Shown here: positions 1 to 7,417 of the stretch, in pieces
How positions within the stretch are numbered: position 1 is the first letter of the stretch
Layout: each line of letters opens with the position of its first letter
NCBI GenBank assembly: GCA_017484095.1
Contig: JAFUTU010000046.1
Coordinates: 1 to 42,603, forward strand
Direction: 5' to 3'
Length of the DNA stretch: 42,603 bases
Origin: Ruminococcus sp.
Lineage (GTDB): Bacteria; Bacillota; Clostridia; Oscillospirales; Ruminococcaceae
The notes under the pieces: generated by a model
Database searches by the model: none
Told to the model about the DNA's origin: nothing
Seen by the model: only the letters and a program-made list of their open reading frames with translations
Translations under genes and position numbers: made by a program

Positions 1-32
1 CAAAACACCAAAACATACAGGAGGTAATCATT

Positions 33-260
33 ATGACAGTTGAACAGATTATTGAAAACAACAAGAAAACGGTTGAGGCTATCAAGAGCTACCACCAGAC
101 AAAGTACCCGTACACATTTGCAATTTGCAGAGCGATGGGTGACGATAACGATAATTGCAGCACGGTTTGTCCTTTATGCGCACTTTGCAAGGTGGGCGAT
201 GATGAGGACATGGAAAATGAGGCAAGAAAACTCGTCCTCAGTGGTTCAATAACAGTTTAA
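33..260 (+). CDS. Small cysteine-containing protein, unknown function
   Basis: A 75-residue protein whose ATG lies behind a strong AGGAGG ribosome binding site at about 20-25. Its second half holds five cysteines, including a CxxCxxC stretch near residues 46-52 after an isolated Cys about residue 42, so a small metal site is conceivable. The C-terminus is acidic and then polar, and there is no signal peptide or membrane segment. I do not recognise the family. It is the first of four short genes with strong ribosome binding sites and no known domains, a pattern typical of integrated-element cargo, but no integrase or recombinase is in view to prove that. The coding call rests on the ribosome binding site and the colinear neighbours. 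Confidence 0.6.
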   Translation: MTVEQIIENNKKTVEAIKSYHQTKYPYTFAICRAMGDDNDNCSTVCPLCALCKVGDDEDMENEARKLVLSGSITV

Positions 261-315
261 TCACAAGAAACCGAGCTGAGGCGGTACGGTCCTCAGCATA
301 AGGGAGGTAATCACT

Positions 316-807
316 ATGACGATCAATACTTACATTGAAACTATCGTTGAAAATAATCCTAATCAGATTATTACAGTTTATGATAAAAAGCACAACATAG
401 CATATCATGGTAAAGCTGATTTCGCTCCGCTTTCACTTTGGGATGAATACCAGAACAGTTATGTTAAGGAGTGCATAGATATTCACGGAAACCCTGTTAC
501 TAACCTTGTCATTAACGATGTAGTCGATAGGTCCAGAGAGGACACCACTAAGGAGGTAGACACAGTGAAAGAGTACACTAACAAAGGGCTGAAAAAACTC
601 GCAAAAGCGGCTTTACTGATACATTACGGCTTTGCACCAGCTCTTAGTAATATAGTGCTTATGGAGGCAAACACTAACGGTGAGTACATCGGCATTGATG
701 TAGATGGACATGGTTATCAAATATACGGTAAAATTTGGTATCTGTCAGACGGTCACAGCATGGGGTATGACCCATCTACCATAAGCATAAACAAAATAAA
801 GTGGTGA
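316..807 (+). CDS. Hypothetical protein with a possible internal start
   Basis: A 163-residue soluble protein of unknown family, with an ATG behind a GGGAGG site at about 302-307. The first 80 residues are mixed alpha/beta and the second half looks like a separate small domain. At 550-556 lies an in-frame AAGGAGG followed eight bases later by GTG at 565, so the same frame could also yield an 80-residue C-terminal product. Two ribosome binding sites in one frame suggest either dual translation or an ancestral fusion of two small genes. It lies 55 bases after the preceding small gene and 22 bases before the next, suggesting one transcript. No function is proposed. Confidence 0.6.
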   Translation: MTINTYIETIVENNPNQIITVYDKKHNIAYHGKADFAPLSLWDEYQNSYVKECIDIHGNPVTNLVINDVVDRSREDTTKEVDTVKEYTNKGLKKLAKAALLIHYGFAPALSNIVLMEANTNGEYIGIDVDGHGYQIYGKIWYLSDGHSMGYDPSTISINKIKW

Positions 808-829
808 AACAGCATAAGGAGTTGATAAA

Positions 830-1141
830 ATGGTACTTTTTACAAAATCAATCATCAAGCAGCTTGAGAAAAAGCCCCTCTATTCAACAGAGGGGCAGGG
901 CATGAAAGCTAAGGTCATTGTAAAGATATTCAATCCATTTGGCGCGGGTACATGGTTGATAACCGAGGGTGAAAAACAGGAAAATGGAGATTGGCTGCTA
1001 TTCGGTTATTTTCACCTGCATGAGTGGGAATGGGGTTACGTTCTTATGAGTGATCTTGTTAATACCCGAATAGGCTGCTACAGACTAAGGCTTGAGCGTG
1101 AAATGTATCAAAAAGGCACAGTCGAGGACTTTTGCAGATAA
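830..1141 (+). CDS. Hypothetical 103-residue protein
   Basis: A short soluble protein rich in aromatic residues, starting at an ATG behind AAGGAG at about 817-822. The middle (residues 25-75) is mostly predicted beta strand with several Trp and Gly residues, as in small SH3-like barrels, and the C-terminus is charged. Domain organisation resembles small single-domain accessory proteins of mobile elements that carry a W-x-L-F-G-Y-F core, but this is resemblance only. It is the third gene of the 33-1141 set, and its stop lies just before a separate promoter. I do not recognise a family. Confidence 0.55.
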   Translation: MVLFTKSIIKQLEKKPLYSTEGQGMKAKVIVKIFNPFGAGTWLITEGEKQENGDWLLFGYFHLHEWEWGYVLMSDLVNTRIGCYRLRLEREMYQKGTVEDFCR

Positions 1142-1144
1142 GAC

Positions 1145-1173
1145 TTGACAGCTATCTGAAAATCGGCTATAAT
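1145..1173 (+). promoter_or_regulatory. Consensus sigma-A promoter
   Basis: A perfect TTGACA at 1145-1150 and perfect TATAAT at 1168-1173, separated by 17 bases. It lies directly after the preceding gene and 24 bases before the ATG of the 51-residue ORF, giving that small gene its own strong transcription. Confidence 0.85.
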
Positions 1174-1196
1174 ATCAGTAAAGGAGGCTGAGTGCT

Positions 1197-1352
1197 ATGG
1201 ATATAAATGAAAAACTCGCTAATCTGACCGCAGAACAGAGCAGGGCATTAGCAGCGGCTATGAATGCTGGATATAACAAGCAGCCCGATACTGATGATGC
1301 CGAGCCGGAGGATGATGAGCAGCAGGCTACACAGGATAAGAATAGCGGCTGA
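1197..1352 (+). CDS. 51-residue acidic small protein
   Basis: A short ORF behind AAGGAGG (1180-1186) and a perfect promoter, with its own terminator 22 bases downstream, so it is a complete monocistronic transcription unit. The N-terminal half (Asn-Leu-Thr-Ala-Glu-Gln then an Ala run) is predicted helical. The C-terminal half is highly acidic (Asp/Glu/Gln) and probably disordered. No Cys, no membrane segment, no known family. Strong promoter, strong ribosome binding site and dedicated terminator argue that it is truly expressed. An antitoxin-like or small regulatory protein is possible but unsupported. Confidence 0.65.
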   Translation: MDINEKLANLTAEQSRALAAAMNAGYNKQPDTDDAEPEDDEQQATQDKNSG

Positions 1353-1373
1353 CGTCTGCGGACTAAGCCTAAG

Positions 1374-1401
1374 AGAGTCGGATGTGTCCGGCTCTTTTTT
1401 T
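1374..1401 (+). terminator. Intrinsic terminator
   Basis: Nine-base stem (1374-1382 with 1387-1395, one G-T pair), loop TGTG, then a T run to 1401. It ends the 51-residue ORF transcript. Confidence 0.85.
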
Positions 1402-1408
1402 GTCCGGG

Positions 1409-1434
1409 CGTGTCCAGTTTTCGTGTCCAGTTTT
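1409..1434. repeat. 13-bp tandem direct repeat
   Basis: CGTGTCCAGTTTT occurs twice head to tail (1409-1421 and 1422-1434), between two terminators and near the tRNA gene. Function unknown; it could be a recombination scar. Confidence 0.6.
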
Positions 1435-1495
1435 TGTGAAAAATACACATTAAGTGTTTGCTAATTGCACAAATAGTGAGGGTATAAAACATAAG

Positions 1496-1538
1496 AAAAA
1501 GCCCGATATTACGCAAAATACGCAATATCGGGCTTTTT
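1496..1538. terminator. Bidirectional terminator beside tRNA-Ser
   Basis: A 15-base perfect inverted repeat (1496-1510 with 1524-1538) with an A run at one end and a T run at the other, so it can work in both directions. It lies five bases beyond the 3' end of the minus-strand tRNA gene and is its likely terminator. Confidence 0.85.
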
Positions 1539-1542
1539 CCAT

Positions 1543-1635
1543 TGGCGGAGAAGGAGGGATTCGAACCCTCGATGAGCTATCAACCCATACACGAGTTCCA
1601 GTCGTGCGCCATAAACCGGGCTAGGCGACTTCTCC
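1543..1635 (-). tRNA. tRNA-Ser (anticodon GGA)
   Basis: On the minus strand the sequence folds as a class II tRNA: acceptor GGAGAAG pairs with CTTCTCC, there is a D arm, an anticodon stem with loop CTGGAAC giving anticodon GGA (reads UCC/UCU), a long variable arm, and a GGGTTCGAATCCC T arm. Discriminator G is followed by an encoded CCA (1543-1545). tRNA-Ser genes are common integration sites, and the odd small genes lie on the 3' side, but no duplicated 3' end of the tRNA is visible in the window. Confidence 0.95.
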
Positions 1636-1721
1636 GTACCGACTTGTCTATTATATCACATTGCTCATTTTTTGTCAAGACCAAATTGAGCTTTATCTTT
1701 CAAAAAAATTATAAAAAGCTA

Positions 1722-1750
1722 TTGCAATTAGTAAAAATATATTGTATAAT
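1722..1750 (+). promoter_or_regulatory. glyA promoter
   Basis: TTGCAA (1722-1727), 17 bases, then TATAAT (1745-1750), 47 bases upstream of the glyA start. Confidence 0.75.
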
Positions 1751-1797
1751 TATTAGAGACTGTTAGTATGTCTAATAAATGAATAGGAGAGTTTCAA

Positions 1798-3045
1798 ATG
1801 AAGATGCTTGATACTATTGGATTTGTAGAAGAATTTGATAAGGATGTCGGAGAAGCTATGGCTAAGGAACTGGCTAGGCAGAGAAGAAATCTTGAGCTTA
1901 TTGCCAGCGAGAATATCGTTTCGCCTGCTGTTATGGCTGCTATGGGCTCTGTACTTACAAACAAATATGCTGAGGGTTACCCCGGAAAAAGATATTACGG
2001 CGGATGTGAAGATGTAGACATAGTTGAGCAGATAGCTATTGACAGAGCTTGCCAGCTTTTTGGCGCTAAGTATGCTAATGTTCAGCCTCATTCAGGTGCT
2101 CAGGCTAATACGGCAGTTTATTTTGCACTGCTGCAGCCCGGCGATACAGTTATGGGTATGAGCCTTGACAATGGCGGACACCTTACTCATGGTTCTCCTG
2201 TTAATATTTCTGGTAAGTATTTTAACTTCGTTCCTTACGGCGTTGATGATAACGGCTATATTGATTATGATGCTATGGAGAAGCAGGCAAAGGAGATCAA
2301 GCCAAAGCTTATCGTTGCCGGTGCTTCTGCTTATCCGAGAGTTATCGACTTTGAGCGCATTTCAAAGATCTGTAAAGAGGTCGGCGCTTACTTTATGGTA
2401 GACATGGCACATATCGCAGGTCTTGTAGCTTCAGGTCAGCATCCTTCTCCTGTACCGTTTGCAGATGTTACTACAACAACTACTCATAAGACTCTCAGAG
2501 GACCCAGAGGCGGTCTTATTCTCACAAATGATGAGGCGCTGGCTAAGAAGTTCAACAGTGCTATCTTCCCGGGGACTCAGGGCGGACCGCTTATGCACGT
2601 TATTGCAGGTAAAGCAGTTTGCTTTGGTGAGGCTCTCAAGCCTGAGTTCAAGGCTTACGGCGAGCAGATCGTAAAGAATGCTCAGACTCTTGCAACCGGA
2701 CTTCTGAACAAAGGCTTTGATCTTGTATCGGGCGGAACGGACAATCACCTTATGCTTGCTGATCTCAGACCGTTTAATATCACAGGTAAGAAGCTACAGA
2801 ATGACCTTGACGAGGTTTACATCACAGTTAATAAAAATGCTATCCCTAATGACCCTGAGAAGCCTTTTGTTACAAGTGGTGTTCGTATTGGAACTCCTGC
2901 TGTTACAACAAGGGGTCTTGTTGAAGAGGATATGGAAGTGATCGCTGAGTGCATTTATCTTACCGCTGCTGATTTTGAGGCTAACGCTGATAAGGTAAGA
3001 GAAATGGTAACCAGCATCTGCAAGAAATATCCGCTTTATGAATGA
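1798..3045 (+). CDS. glyA: Serine hydroxymethyltransferase
   Basis: Cytoplasmic PLP enzyme that interconverts serine plus tetrahydrofolate with glycine plus 5,10-methylene-THF, the main source of one-carbon units. At 415 residues it matches the bacterial family length. Visible signatures include the N-terminal LIASENIVS motif, [15 protein letters not shown] near residues 53-67, the DMAHIAGL segment, and the PLP-lysine motif [15 protein letters not shown] around residue 225. The start follows an AGGAG site at 1784-1788. It has its own promoter and terminator and so appears monocistronic. It is intact, with no anomalies. Confidence 0.97.
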   Translation: MKMLDTIGFVEEFDKDVGEAMAKELARQRRNLELIASENIVSPAVMAAMGSVLTNKYAEGYPGKRYYGGCEDVDIVEQIAIDRACQLFGAKYANVQPHSGAQANTAVYFALLQPGDTVMGMSLDNGGHLTHGSPVNISGKYFNFVPYGVDDNGYIDYDAMEKQAKEIKPKLIVAGASAYPRVIDFERISKICKEVGAYFMVDMAHIAGLVASGQHPSPVPFADVTTTTTHKTLRGPRGGLILTNDEALAKKFNSAIFPGTQGGPLMHVIAGKAVCFGEALKPEFKAYGEQIVKNAQTLATGLLNKGFDLVSGGTDNHLMLADLRPFNITGKKLQNDLDEVYITVNKNAIPNDPEKPFVTSGVRIGTPAVTTRGLVEEDMEVIAECIYLTAADFEANADKVREMVTSICKKYPLYE

Positions 3046-3066
3046 TTTAGTTATCTAATAAAATCA

Positions 3067-3099
3067 GATACTCTCGATCTTTTCGGGAGTATCTTTTTT
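3067..3099 (+). terminator. glyA terminator
   Basis: GATACTC (3067-3073) pairs with GAGTATC (3087-3093), followed by six T. Confidence 0.85.
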
Positions 3100-3100
3100 G

Positions 3101-3129
3101 TTGACAAAGATAGTCTCATATTGTATAAT
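3101..3129 (+). promoter_or_regulatory. Consensus promoter for flavoprotein pair
   Basis: Perfect TTGACA (3101-3106), 17 bases, perfect TATAAT (3124-3129), 30 bases before the next start codon and immediately after the glyA terminator. Confidence 0.85.
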
Positions 3130-3159
3130 ATTCAGTGAGTACTATTTGAGGTGAAGTGA

Positions 3160-3852
3160 ATGAGAACAGTTATTATACATGGCCAAAGTCATAAGGGTTC
3201 CACATATCATATAGCCGAACAGCTTGCTAAAAAGCTTGGCGGCGAAATAACTGAGTTCTTTCTGCCAAGAGATTTTGGCGAGTTTTGTATTGGTTGTACA
3301 CGGTGCTTTTTAGAGGGTGAGGATAAGTGTCCGCATTACGAAAAGATAAAGCCTCTGACAGATGCGATTAATGATGCAGATGTTATTATTCTTGCAAGCC
3401 CTGTTTATGTATATCACGCAACAGGCGCAATGAAAGCTTTTCTTGACCATTACGGCTATAGGTGGATGGTGCATCGCCCTGAAGAGAAGATGTTTAAAAA
3501 GCAGGGCGTTTGTATATGTACCGCCGCAGGAGCAGGCTGCAGATCAACAAACAAGGATATGGGTGACAGCCTTTTCTTCTGGGGAGTTGCAAGGACCTAT
3601 AAGCTTGGAATGGGTGTAGCAGCTACTGACTGGGATAGTATTTCTGAGAAAAAGAAATCTAAAATTGAAGCGAAAACATCAGCAATTGCCAATAAAATTC
3701 TGTGCAGGAGCAATAATATAAAACCTGCTTTAAAAACAAAAGGATTTTTCTTAATAATGCGCCTAATGCAGAAAAACGGGTTTAATCCTGCTGATGTAGA
3801 ATATTGGAAGGATAAGGGCTGGACTGAAAAGAAACGTCCGTGGAAAAACTGA
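3160..3852 (+). CDS. Flavodoxin-fold NAD(P)H-dependent FMN reductase / iron-sulfur flavoprotein-like
   Basis: A 230-residue cytoplasmic protein of the NADPH-dependent FMN reductase family. The N-terminal strand is followed by an FMN-phosphate loop (HGQSHKGSTYHIA, residues 7-19). A cysteine group (FCIGCTRCFLEGEDKC, residues 42-57) resembles the Cys motif of iron-sulfur flavoproteins, and ASPVYVYHATGAMKAFLDH (about 85-103) is the conserved flavin/dimer segment. It probably transfers electrons from NAD(P)H to a quinone, a protein or a small oxidant; the true substrate cannot be read. It starts at an ATG behind GAGGTGA and is followed after 13 bases by another flavodoxin-like gene, so the two form an operon. 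Confidence 0.85.
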   Translation: MRTVIIHGQSHKGSTYHIAEQLAKKLGGEITEFFLPRDFGEFCIGCTRCFLEGEDKCPHYEKIKPLTDAINDADVIILASPVYVYHATGAMKAFLDHYGYRWMVHRPEEKMFKKQGVCICTAAGAGCRSTNKDMGDSLFFWGVARTYKLGMGVAATDWDSISEKKKSKIEAKTSAIANKILCRSNNIKPALKTKGFFLIMRLMQKNGFNPADVEYWKDKGWTEKKRPWKN

Positions 3853-3865
3853 AAAGAGGTAAGCT

Positions 3866-4669
3866 ATGTCTGAGAAAGTCGGAAAAGAAAATGTTAAGAA
3901 GTCTCATAAAAAGCTGATAATTATTCTGATCATATTTGCAGTACTTGCGCTGGTATTCGTTATATTCGGGATACCTTATATAAAGAGACACTTTATCGAA
4001 AAGGAAGTTGACCTGTCAAAGGCTCTGAACATTAAATCAGTTGACCTTAACAGCATAAAAGATGATAACAAGATACTGATAGTTGAGTTCACATACGCGG
4101 AAAATGCAGGACTGCTTGAAAATGTTGATGCTGTTTCGGGAGCATCACTTATGGTCAACCATAATGACGAGCTGCAGGGTGACCGGATAATAGGCAACTG
4201 TGAGCTGCTTGCTGATATGATATCCGTATCGGTCGGTGACTGCGACAGGCTTGCTATACTGACTGAGAAGAAATACCCCGATACTTATTCGGGTACAATC
4301 GCTGAGGCAAAAAAAGAGCTTGACAATGATGAGAAGGTAAAGCTTATCTCTAAAATGCCTGACCTGACACAGTATGATACTGTTTTCATTGTATACCCGC
4401 TATGGTGGGGAACTATACCAAAAGCTGTTGAGAGCTTTGTTGAGGACGCCGAGTTCAGACACAGTAAGAGTGACCCACAGTATGTGTTTGCAGTTGTTTC
4501 TCACGGCGGCAGCGGAAAGGCAGGCAGTATTGCCGATCTCGAAAAATCGGCAGGAATAAAAATATCAGGCCCTGTGCTTGAAATTTTTGATGATGACACT
4601 ACCGAAGCTAAAGACGCTGTTTATGAATGGCTGAAAGATATAAGAGAGTCCGAGCATACGCCGTCATAA
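3866..4669 (+). CDS. Membrane-anchored flavodoxin-like protein
   Basis: 267 residues: a lysine-rich N-terminus, one membrane helix (about residues 17-40) and an extracytoplasmic or surface flavodoxin domain. The domain matches the flavodoxin_4 type: a first strand with LIVEFTYAENAG, a YP-x-Y-x-G motif (about 136-142), YDTVFIVYPLWWGTIPKAVESF (about 171-192) and SHGGSGKAG (about 212-220). The usual FMN-phosphate loop (S-x-T-G-N-T) is altered and followed by VSGAS, so phosphate binding may differ. It is probably a redox partner of the preceding flavoprotein. The start has an AAGAGG ribosome binding site. Confidence 0.8.
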   Translation: MSEKVGKENVKKSHKKLIIILIIFAVLALVFVIFGIPYIKRHFIEKEVDLSKALNIKSVDLNSIKDDNKILIVEFTYAENAGLLENVDAVSGASLMVNHNDELQGDRIIGNCELLADMISVSVGDCDRLAILTEKKYPDTYSGTIAEAKKELDNDEKVKLISKMPDLTQYDTVFIVYPLWWGTIPKAVESFVEDAEFRHSKSDPQYVFAVVSHGGSGKAGSIADLEKSAGIKISGPVLEIFDDDTTEAKDAVYEWLKDIRESEHTPS

Positions 4670-4699
4670 ACCTATACTATGTATAAAAGGAGTGATCTT

Positions 4700-5968
4700 A
4701 TGGGCACACCGTTAGCCGAAAAGATCAGACCCAAAACGCTTGACGATATAGTCGGTCAAAAAGAACTGCTTGGTGAGGGAAGACCTCTCAGAAGAATTAT
4801 CGAAAGCGGAAATATCCCTAATATGATCTTCTACGGACCTTCGGGAGTTGGTAAAACGACCGTTGCCAGACTTATAGCAGAGAATGCAAATATGACTATG
4901 CACAAGCTCAACGGCACCTCTGCATCCGTAAATGATATCAAGCAGATCATTGCCGAGACTCAAACATTCAGCGGTCTGAACGGGATATTACTGTATCTTG
5001 ATGAGATACAGTATCTTAATAAAAAGCAGCAGCAGTCTTTGCTTGAATATATTGAAGACGGAAGTATCACTCTGATATCGTCCACAACAGAAAATCCATA
5101 TTTTTATGTGTATAACGCAATTATCAGCCGTTCTACGGTGTTTGAATTCAAGCCCGTCACACCTTATGAGATAAAACCGGCAATAAGCAGAGCTTTTCAG
5201 ATAAGAGCTAATGAGCTTGGTCTGAAGCTTCGACTTGAAAACGGAGTAATAGATCACATTGCATACGGCTGCGGAGGGGATGTAAGAAAGTCTGTTAATA
5301 CAGTCGAGTTGTGTATACTTGCGGCTGATAATGACGGTGATAAGCTTAGTGTTTCACTTGAAAGTGTAAAGCTTTTGACGCAGCGCAGCAATATGCGATA
5401 TGACAGAGATGGTGATTCTCATTATGATATACTGTCAGCTTTGCAGAAGTCTATCAGAGGATCTGATGAAAACGCTGCGATACACTATGCAGCAAGGCTC
5501 ATAGAGGCAGGTGATATTATTTCACTTAGCCGCAGACTTCTTGTCATAGCCAGTGAGGATATCGGTCTTGCTTATCCGCAGGCTGTTACGATCGTTAAAG
5601 CGTGTGTTGACAGTGCTATGCAGCTCGGTCTTCCGGAAGCGAGGATACCTTTAGGAGAAGCTGTGATATTTTTAGCTACCGCGCCGAAATCTAACAGTGC
5701 ATATATTGCGGTGGATGCTGCGCTCAGCGATGTAAAAAATGGAAATATAGGTGATTTCCCGAGAAATCTTCAAAACAAGCATTTTGACGGTGATGAGGCA
5801 GTACAGAAGGGTCAGCATTATATCTATCCGCATGATTATCCCGATCACTGGGTCGAGCAGCAGTATTTGCCCGACGCTCTTCTGGGAAAGAAGTATTATG
5901 AATATGGTAATAATAAGAATGAGCAGGCAGCAAAGGTATACTGGGATAAAATAAAGAACAGAAAATAA
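4700..5968 (+). CDS. rarA: Replication-associated recombination ATPase RarA/MgsA
   Basis: A 422-residue AAA+ ATPase of the clamp-loader superfamily that acts at stalled replication forks. The Walker A motif GPSGVGKTT lies at residues 46-54, the Walker B DEIQ near 99, and sensor I SSTTENP near 120. The C-terminal half carries family markers RLLVIASEDIGLAYPQA, ATAPKSNSAY and the HYIYPHDYP element near residue 380. The start at 4700 is chosen because AAAGGAG lies 9 bases upstream; an in-frame ATG at 4679 lacks such a site. It lies 30 bases after the flavodoxin-like gene and may be co-transcribed, although function suggests no link. Confidence 0.95.
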   Translation: MGTPLAEKIRPKTLDDIVGQKELLGEGRPLRRIIESGNIPNMIFYGPSGVGKTTVARLIAENANMTMHKLNGTSASVNDIKQIIAETQTFSGLNGILLYLDEIQYLNKKQQQSLLEYIEDGSITLISSTTENPYFYVYNAIISRSTVFEFKPVTPYEIKPAISRAFQIRANELGLKLRLENGVIDHIAYGCGGDVRKSVNTVELCILAADNDGDKLSVSLESVKLLTQRSNMRYDRDGDSHYDILSALQKSIRGSDENAAIHYAARLIEAGDIISLSRRLLVIASEDIGLAYPQAVTIVKACVDSAMQLGLPEARIPLGEAVIFLATAPKSNSAYIAVDAALSDVKNGNIGDFPRNLQNKHFDGDEAVQKGQHYIYPHDYPDHWVEQQYLPDALLGKKYYEYGNNKNEQAAKVYWDKIKNRK

Positions 5969-5994
5969 AGCAGGGAATAAGCTCCCTGCTTTTT
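5969..5994 (+). terminator. rarA terminator
   Basis: AGCAGGGA (5969-5976) pairs with TCCCTGCT (5983-5990), then TTTT. It lies between convergent genes and ends at the stop of the minus-strand S1 gene. Confidence 0.85.
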
Positions 5995-5997
5995 GTT

Positions 5998-6915
5998 TTA
6001 AAATACCGATTCTATATTTTTTTCACAGCTGTCAGTCGAATATACCCAGTGTTCAAGTCTTCCGCTTGTGATAAAGTAATTTATCTTCCCCGGGAAGCCG
6101 GAACTGTCAAATACGTCTACCAGTATCAGCTTAACTTTCATTTTGTCGGGTATCACAGCTTTTATGTATACGCTCGCAGCCTGACCAGGATACACTCCCT
6201 CTCTTGGCTCTGCCAGCCCTGCGAGATTTGGCGCCAGCTCAACAAATATACCATATGGTTCGACCGAGCGTACAACACCGCTTACTGTTTCACCCGGGGA
6301 GAACATCAATGCGTTTTCAAGCCAGCTGCCTAGAAGTTCTTTGTGAGTAAGAGTTATGCGACCGTTTTCTCTGCCTTTTATTACTGCATATATATCCTGA
6401 CCGTTAAAGAATCTGTCAGACGGGTGAGAAATTCGAGATACTGATATTGCATCAATTGGTATAAGTGAAACTATACCGCAGCCAATATCTACAAATGAAC
6501 CAAACTGTTCTAGGTGTGTCACCTTTGCAGGTATGACATCACCGTTTACAAGTTTATCAGTGTACTGCATCATACATTCTATCTGTGCGTCTTTTCTGGA
6601 AAGAGTATAGAACGGTTTGCCGTCTCTTTCAGATATATCCTTTACCTTGAAGCATACTGTTTTGTTTACCCGTGACAAAAGAGCAATATCTTTTGTGGTG
6701 CCTTCAGCTATACCTATTGCGCCTTCATTGCGAGGTATAACACCAACACCTTGCGGCAGCTCCACATACAGATCATGTGCATTGTCGCACATTGATGCTC
6801 TGGCCTCAAGAATAAGTTCCTTGTTCATAGCCTCTCTCATACCGTCTTCTGAGCTTATGTAGGCTTTGTTTTCATCACTGTTAAAGATCTTTCCTTCTGG
6901 CAGATATTTTTTCAT
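5998..6915 (-). CDS. S1-domain RNA-binding protein (RpsA-like)
   Basis: A 305-residue cytoplasmic protein built from OB-fold S1 repeats. The clearest copies are DVIPAKVTHLEQFGSFVDIGCGIVSLIP at about residues 125-152 and ETVSGVVRSVEPYGIFVELAPNLAGLAEP at about 208-236, preceded by a degenerate copy near 40-110. Such short S1-like proteins in Clostridia are annotated as 30S protein S1 homologues and may help mRNA recruitment or act in RNA turnover. In-frame TAA just upstream makes ATG 6915 the earliest start. It has no adjacent ribosome binding site; instead a GAAGGGAGG site sits on the far side of a hairpin (see 6924-6957). It is divergent from the Fn3/SleB-like gene. Confidence 0.85.
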   Translation of the reverse strand: MKKYLPEGKIFNSDENKAYISSEDGMREAMNKELILEARASMCDNAHDLYVELPQGVGVIPRNEGAIGIAEGTTKDIALLSRVNKTVCFKVKDISERDGKPFYTLSRKDAQIECMMQYTDKLVNGDVIPAKVTHLEQFGSFVDIGCGIVSLIPIDAISVSRISHPSDRFFNGQDIYAVIKGRENGRITLTHKELLGSWLENALMFSPGETVSGVVRSVEPYGIFVELAPNLAGLAEPREGVYPGQAASVYIKAVIPDKMKVKLILVDVFDSSGFPGKINYFITSGRLEHWVYSTDSCEKNIESVF

Positions 6916-6923
6916 TCTTTACT

Positions 6924-6957
6924 GCGTGTGTCCTCTGCGGAAACACGCCCTCCCTTC
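6924..6957 (-). promoter_or_regulatory. Shine-Dalgarno separated from the start by a hairpin
   Basis: Reading the minus strand: GAAGGGAGG (6957-6949), immediately a hairpin with 9 of 10 paired positions (6948-6939 with 6933-6924, loop of five), then eight bases to the ATG at 6915. If the hairpin folds, the ribosome binding site would be placed at normal distance from the start; unfolded, it is over 30 bases away. Confidence 0.55.
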
Positions 6958-7350
6958 ATATTTTAGTCATAATTTGCAGTTTTTATGAGTTTTTTTAAGC
7001 TGAAATCAATGACCGTTTCTGCTTAATTATATGCTTATTTTTAGCTGAAAATGCTTAGAAAAATCAAAAACAAAGTTCGACAGATATTAATTTATGAAAT
7101 AATATTATCATCAAATTTGTTACAATTGTTGTAACTTTACAACAAAAATACAAAAAAACAGACCGCTATTTGTAGCATATGTTAGTTTTTTTACCCCAAA
7201 CTCTTGACAAGTAAAGAAAAATGTGTTAATATGTGATAGTGATTTGTAACCGCTTTGTAATTTTTAAGCCCGATATGTTACAAAATGGTTATGAATGAAC
7301 TATTAAATGTTATAAGAATTTTATGATTTTATTGATTCCTATAATTAAGA
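6958..7350. other. AT-rich divergent intergenic region
   Basis: About 390 bases with no credible ORF between two divergent genes. It is very AT-rich, with several homopolymer A/T runs. Apart from the promoter at 7204-7232 I see no clear RNA structure or known riboswitch. The plus-strand leader from that promoter to the start is about 160 bases long. Confidence 0.6.
7204..7232 (+). promoter_or_regulatory. Promoter for Fn3/SleB-like gene
   Basis: TTGACA (7204-7209), 17 bases, TAATAT (7227-7232). It implies a long untranslated leader. Confidence 0.65.
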
Positions 7351-7400
7351 AAGGGAGTGAATGACTTCCGGAAGCACAAGCCGGGACAGTCAATTTTCTA
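7351..7400 (+). promoter_or_regulatory. Shine-Dalgarno, hairpin and start codon arrangement
   Basis: AAGGGAG (7351-7357) is followed by a hairpin: TGAC plus TTCCGG (7362-7371) pairs with CCGGGA plus GTCA (7381-7392, CA bulge). Eight bases then lead to ATG 7401. No ribosome binding site lies between hairpin and ATG, and no other in-frame start exists after the stop at 7362-7364. It mirrors the arrangement of the divergent S1 gene. Confidence 0.55.
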
Positions 7401-7417
7401 ATGAATTATTCAGCTAA
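7361..7417 (+). CDS. Possible 18-residue leader peptide overlapping the next start
   Basis: ATG 7361 lies four bases after AAGGGAG and opens an 18-codon frame that ends with TAA at 7415-7417, spanning the ATG at 7401 in another frame. It could couple translation to the downstream secreted protein or control hairpin folding. The alternative is that the hairpin alone positions the ribosome and this frame is not used. Confidence 0.3.
   Translation: MTSGSTSRDSQFSNELFS

Noticed and set aside
1175..1525. 116-residue minus-strand ORF
   Set aside because: It covers a small plus-strand gene, two terminators and a tandem repeat; no ribosome binding site and no protein-like pattern.
1542..1766. 74-residue plus-strand ORF starting MAEKEGFEPS
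   Set aside because: It is the antisense of the tRNA-Ser gene; such GFEPS-type ORFs are a known annotation artefact.
7204..7400. Known riboswitch in the long Fn3/SleB-like leader
   Set aside because: I compared it by eye with cyclic-di-GMP and cyclic-di-AMP consensus cores and saw no match; only the hairpin near the start is supported.
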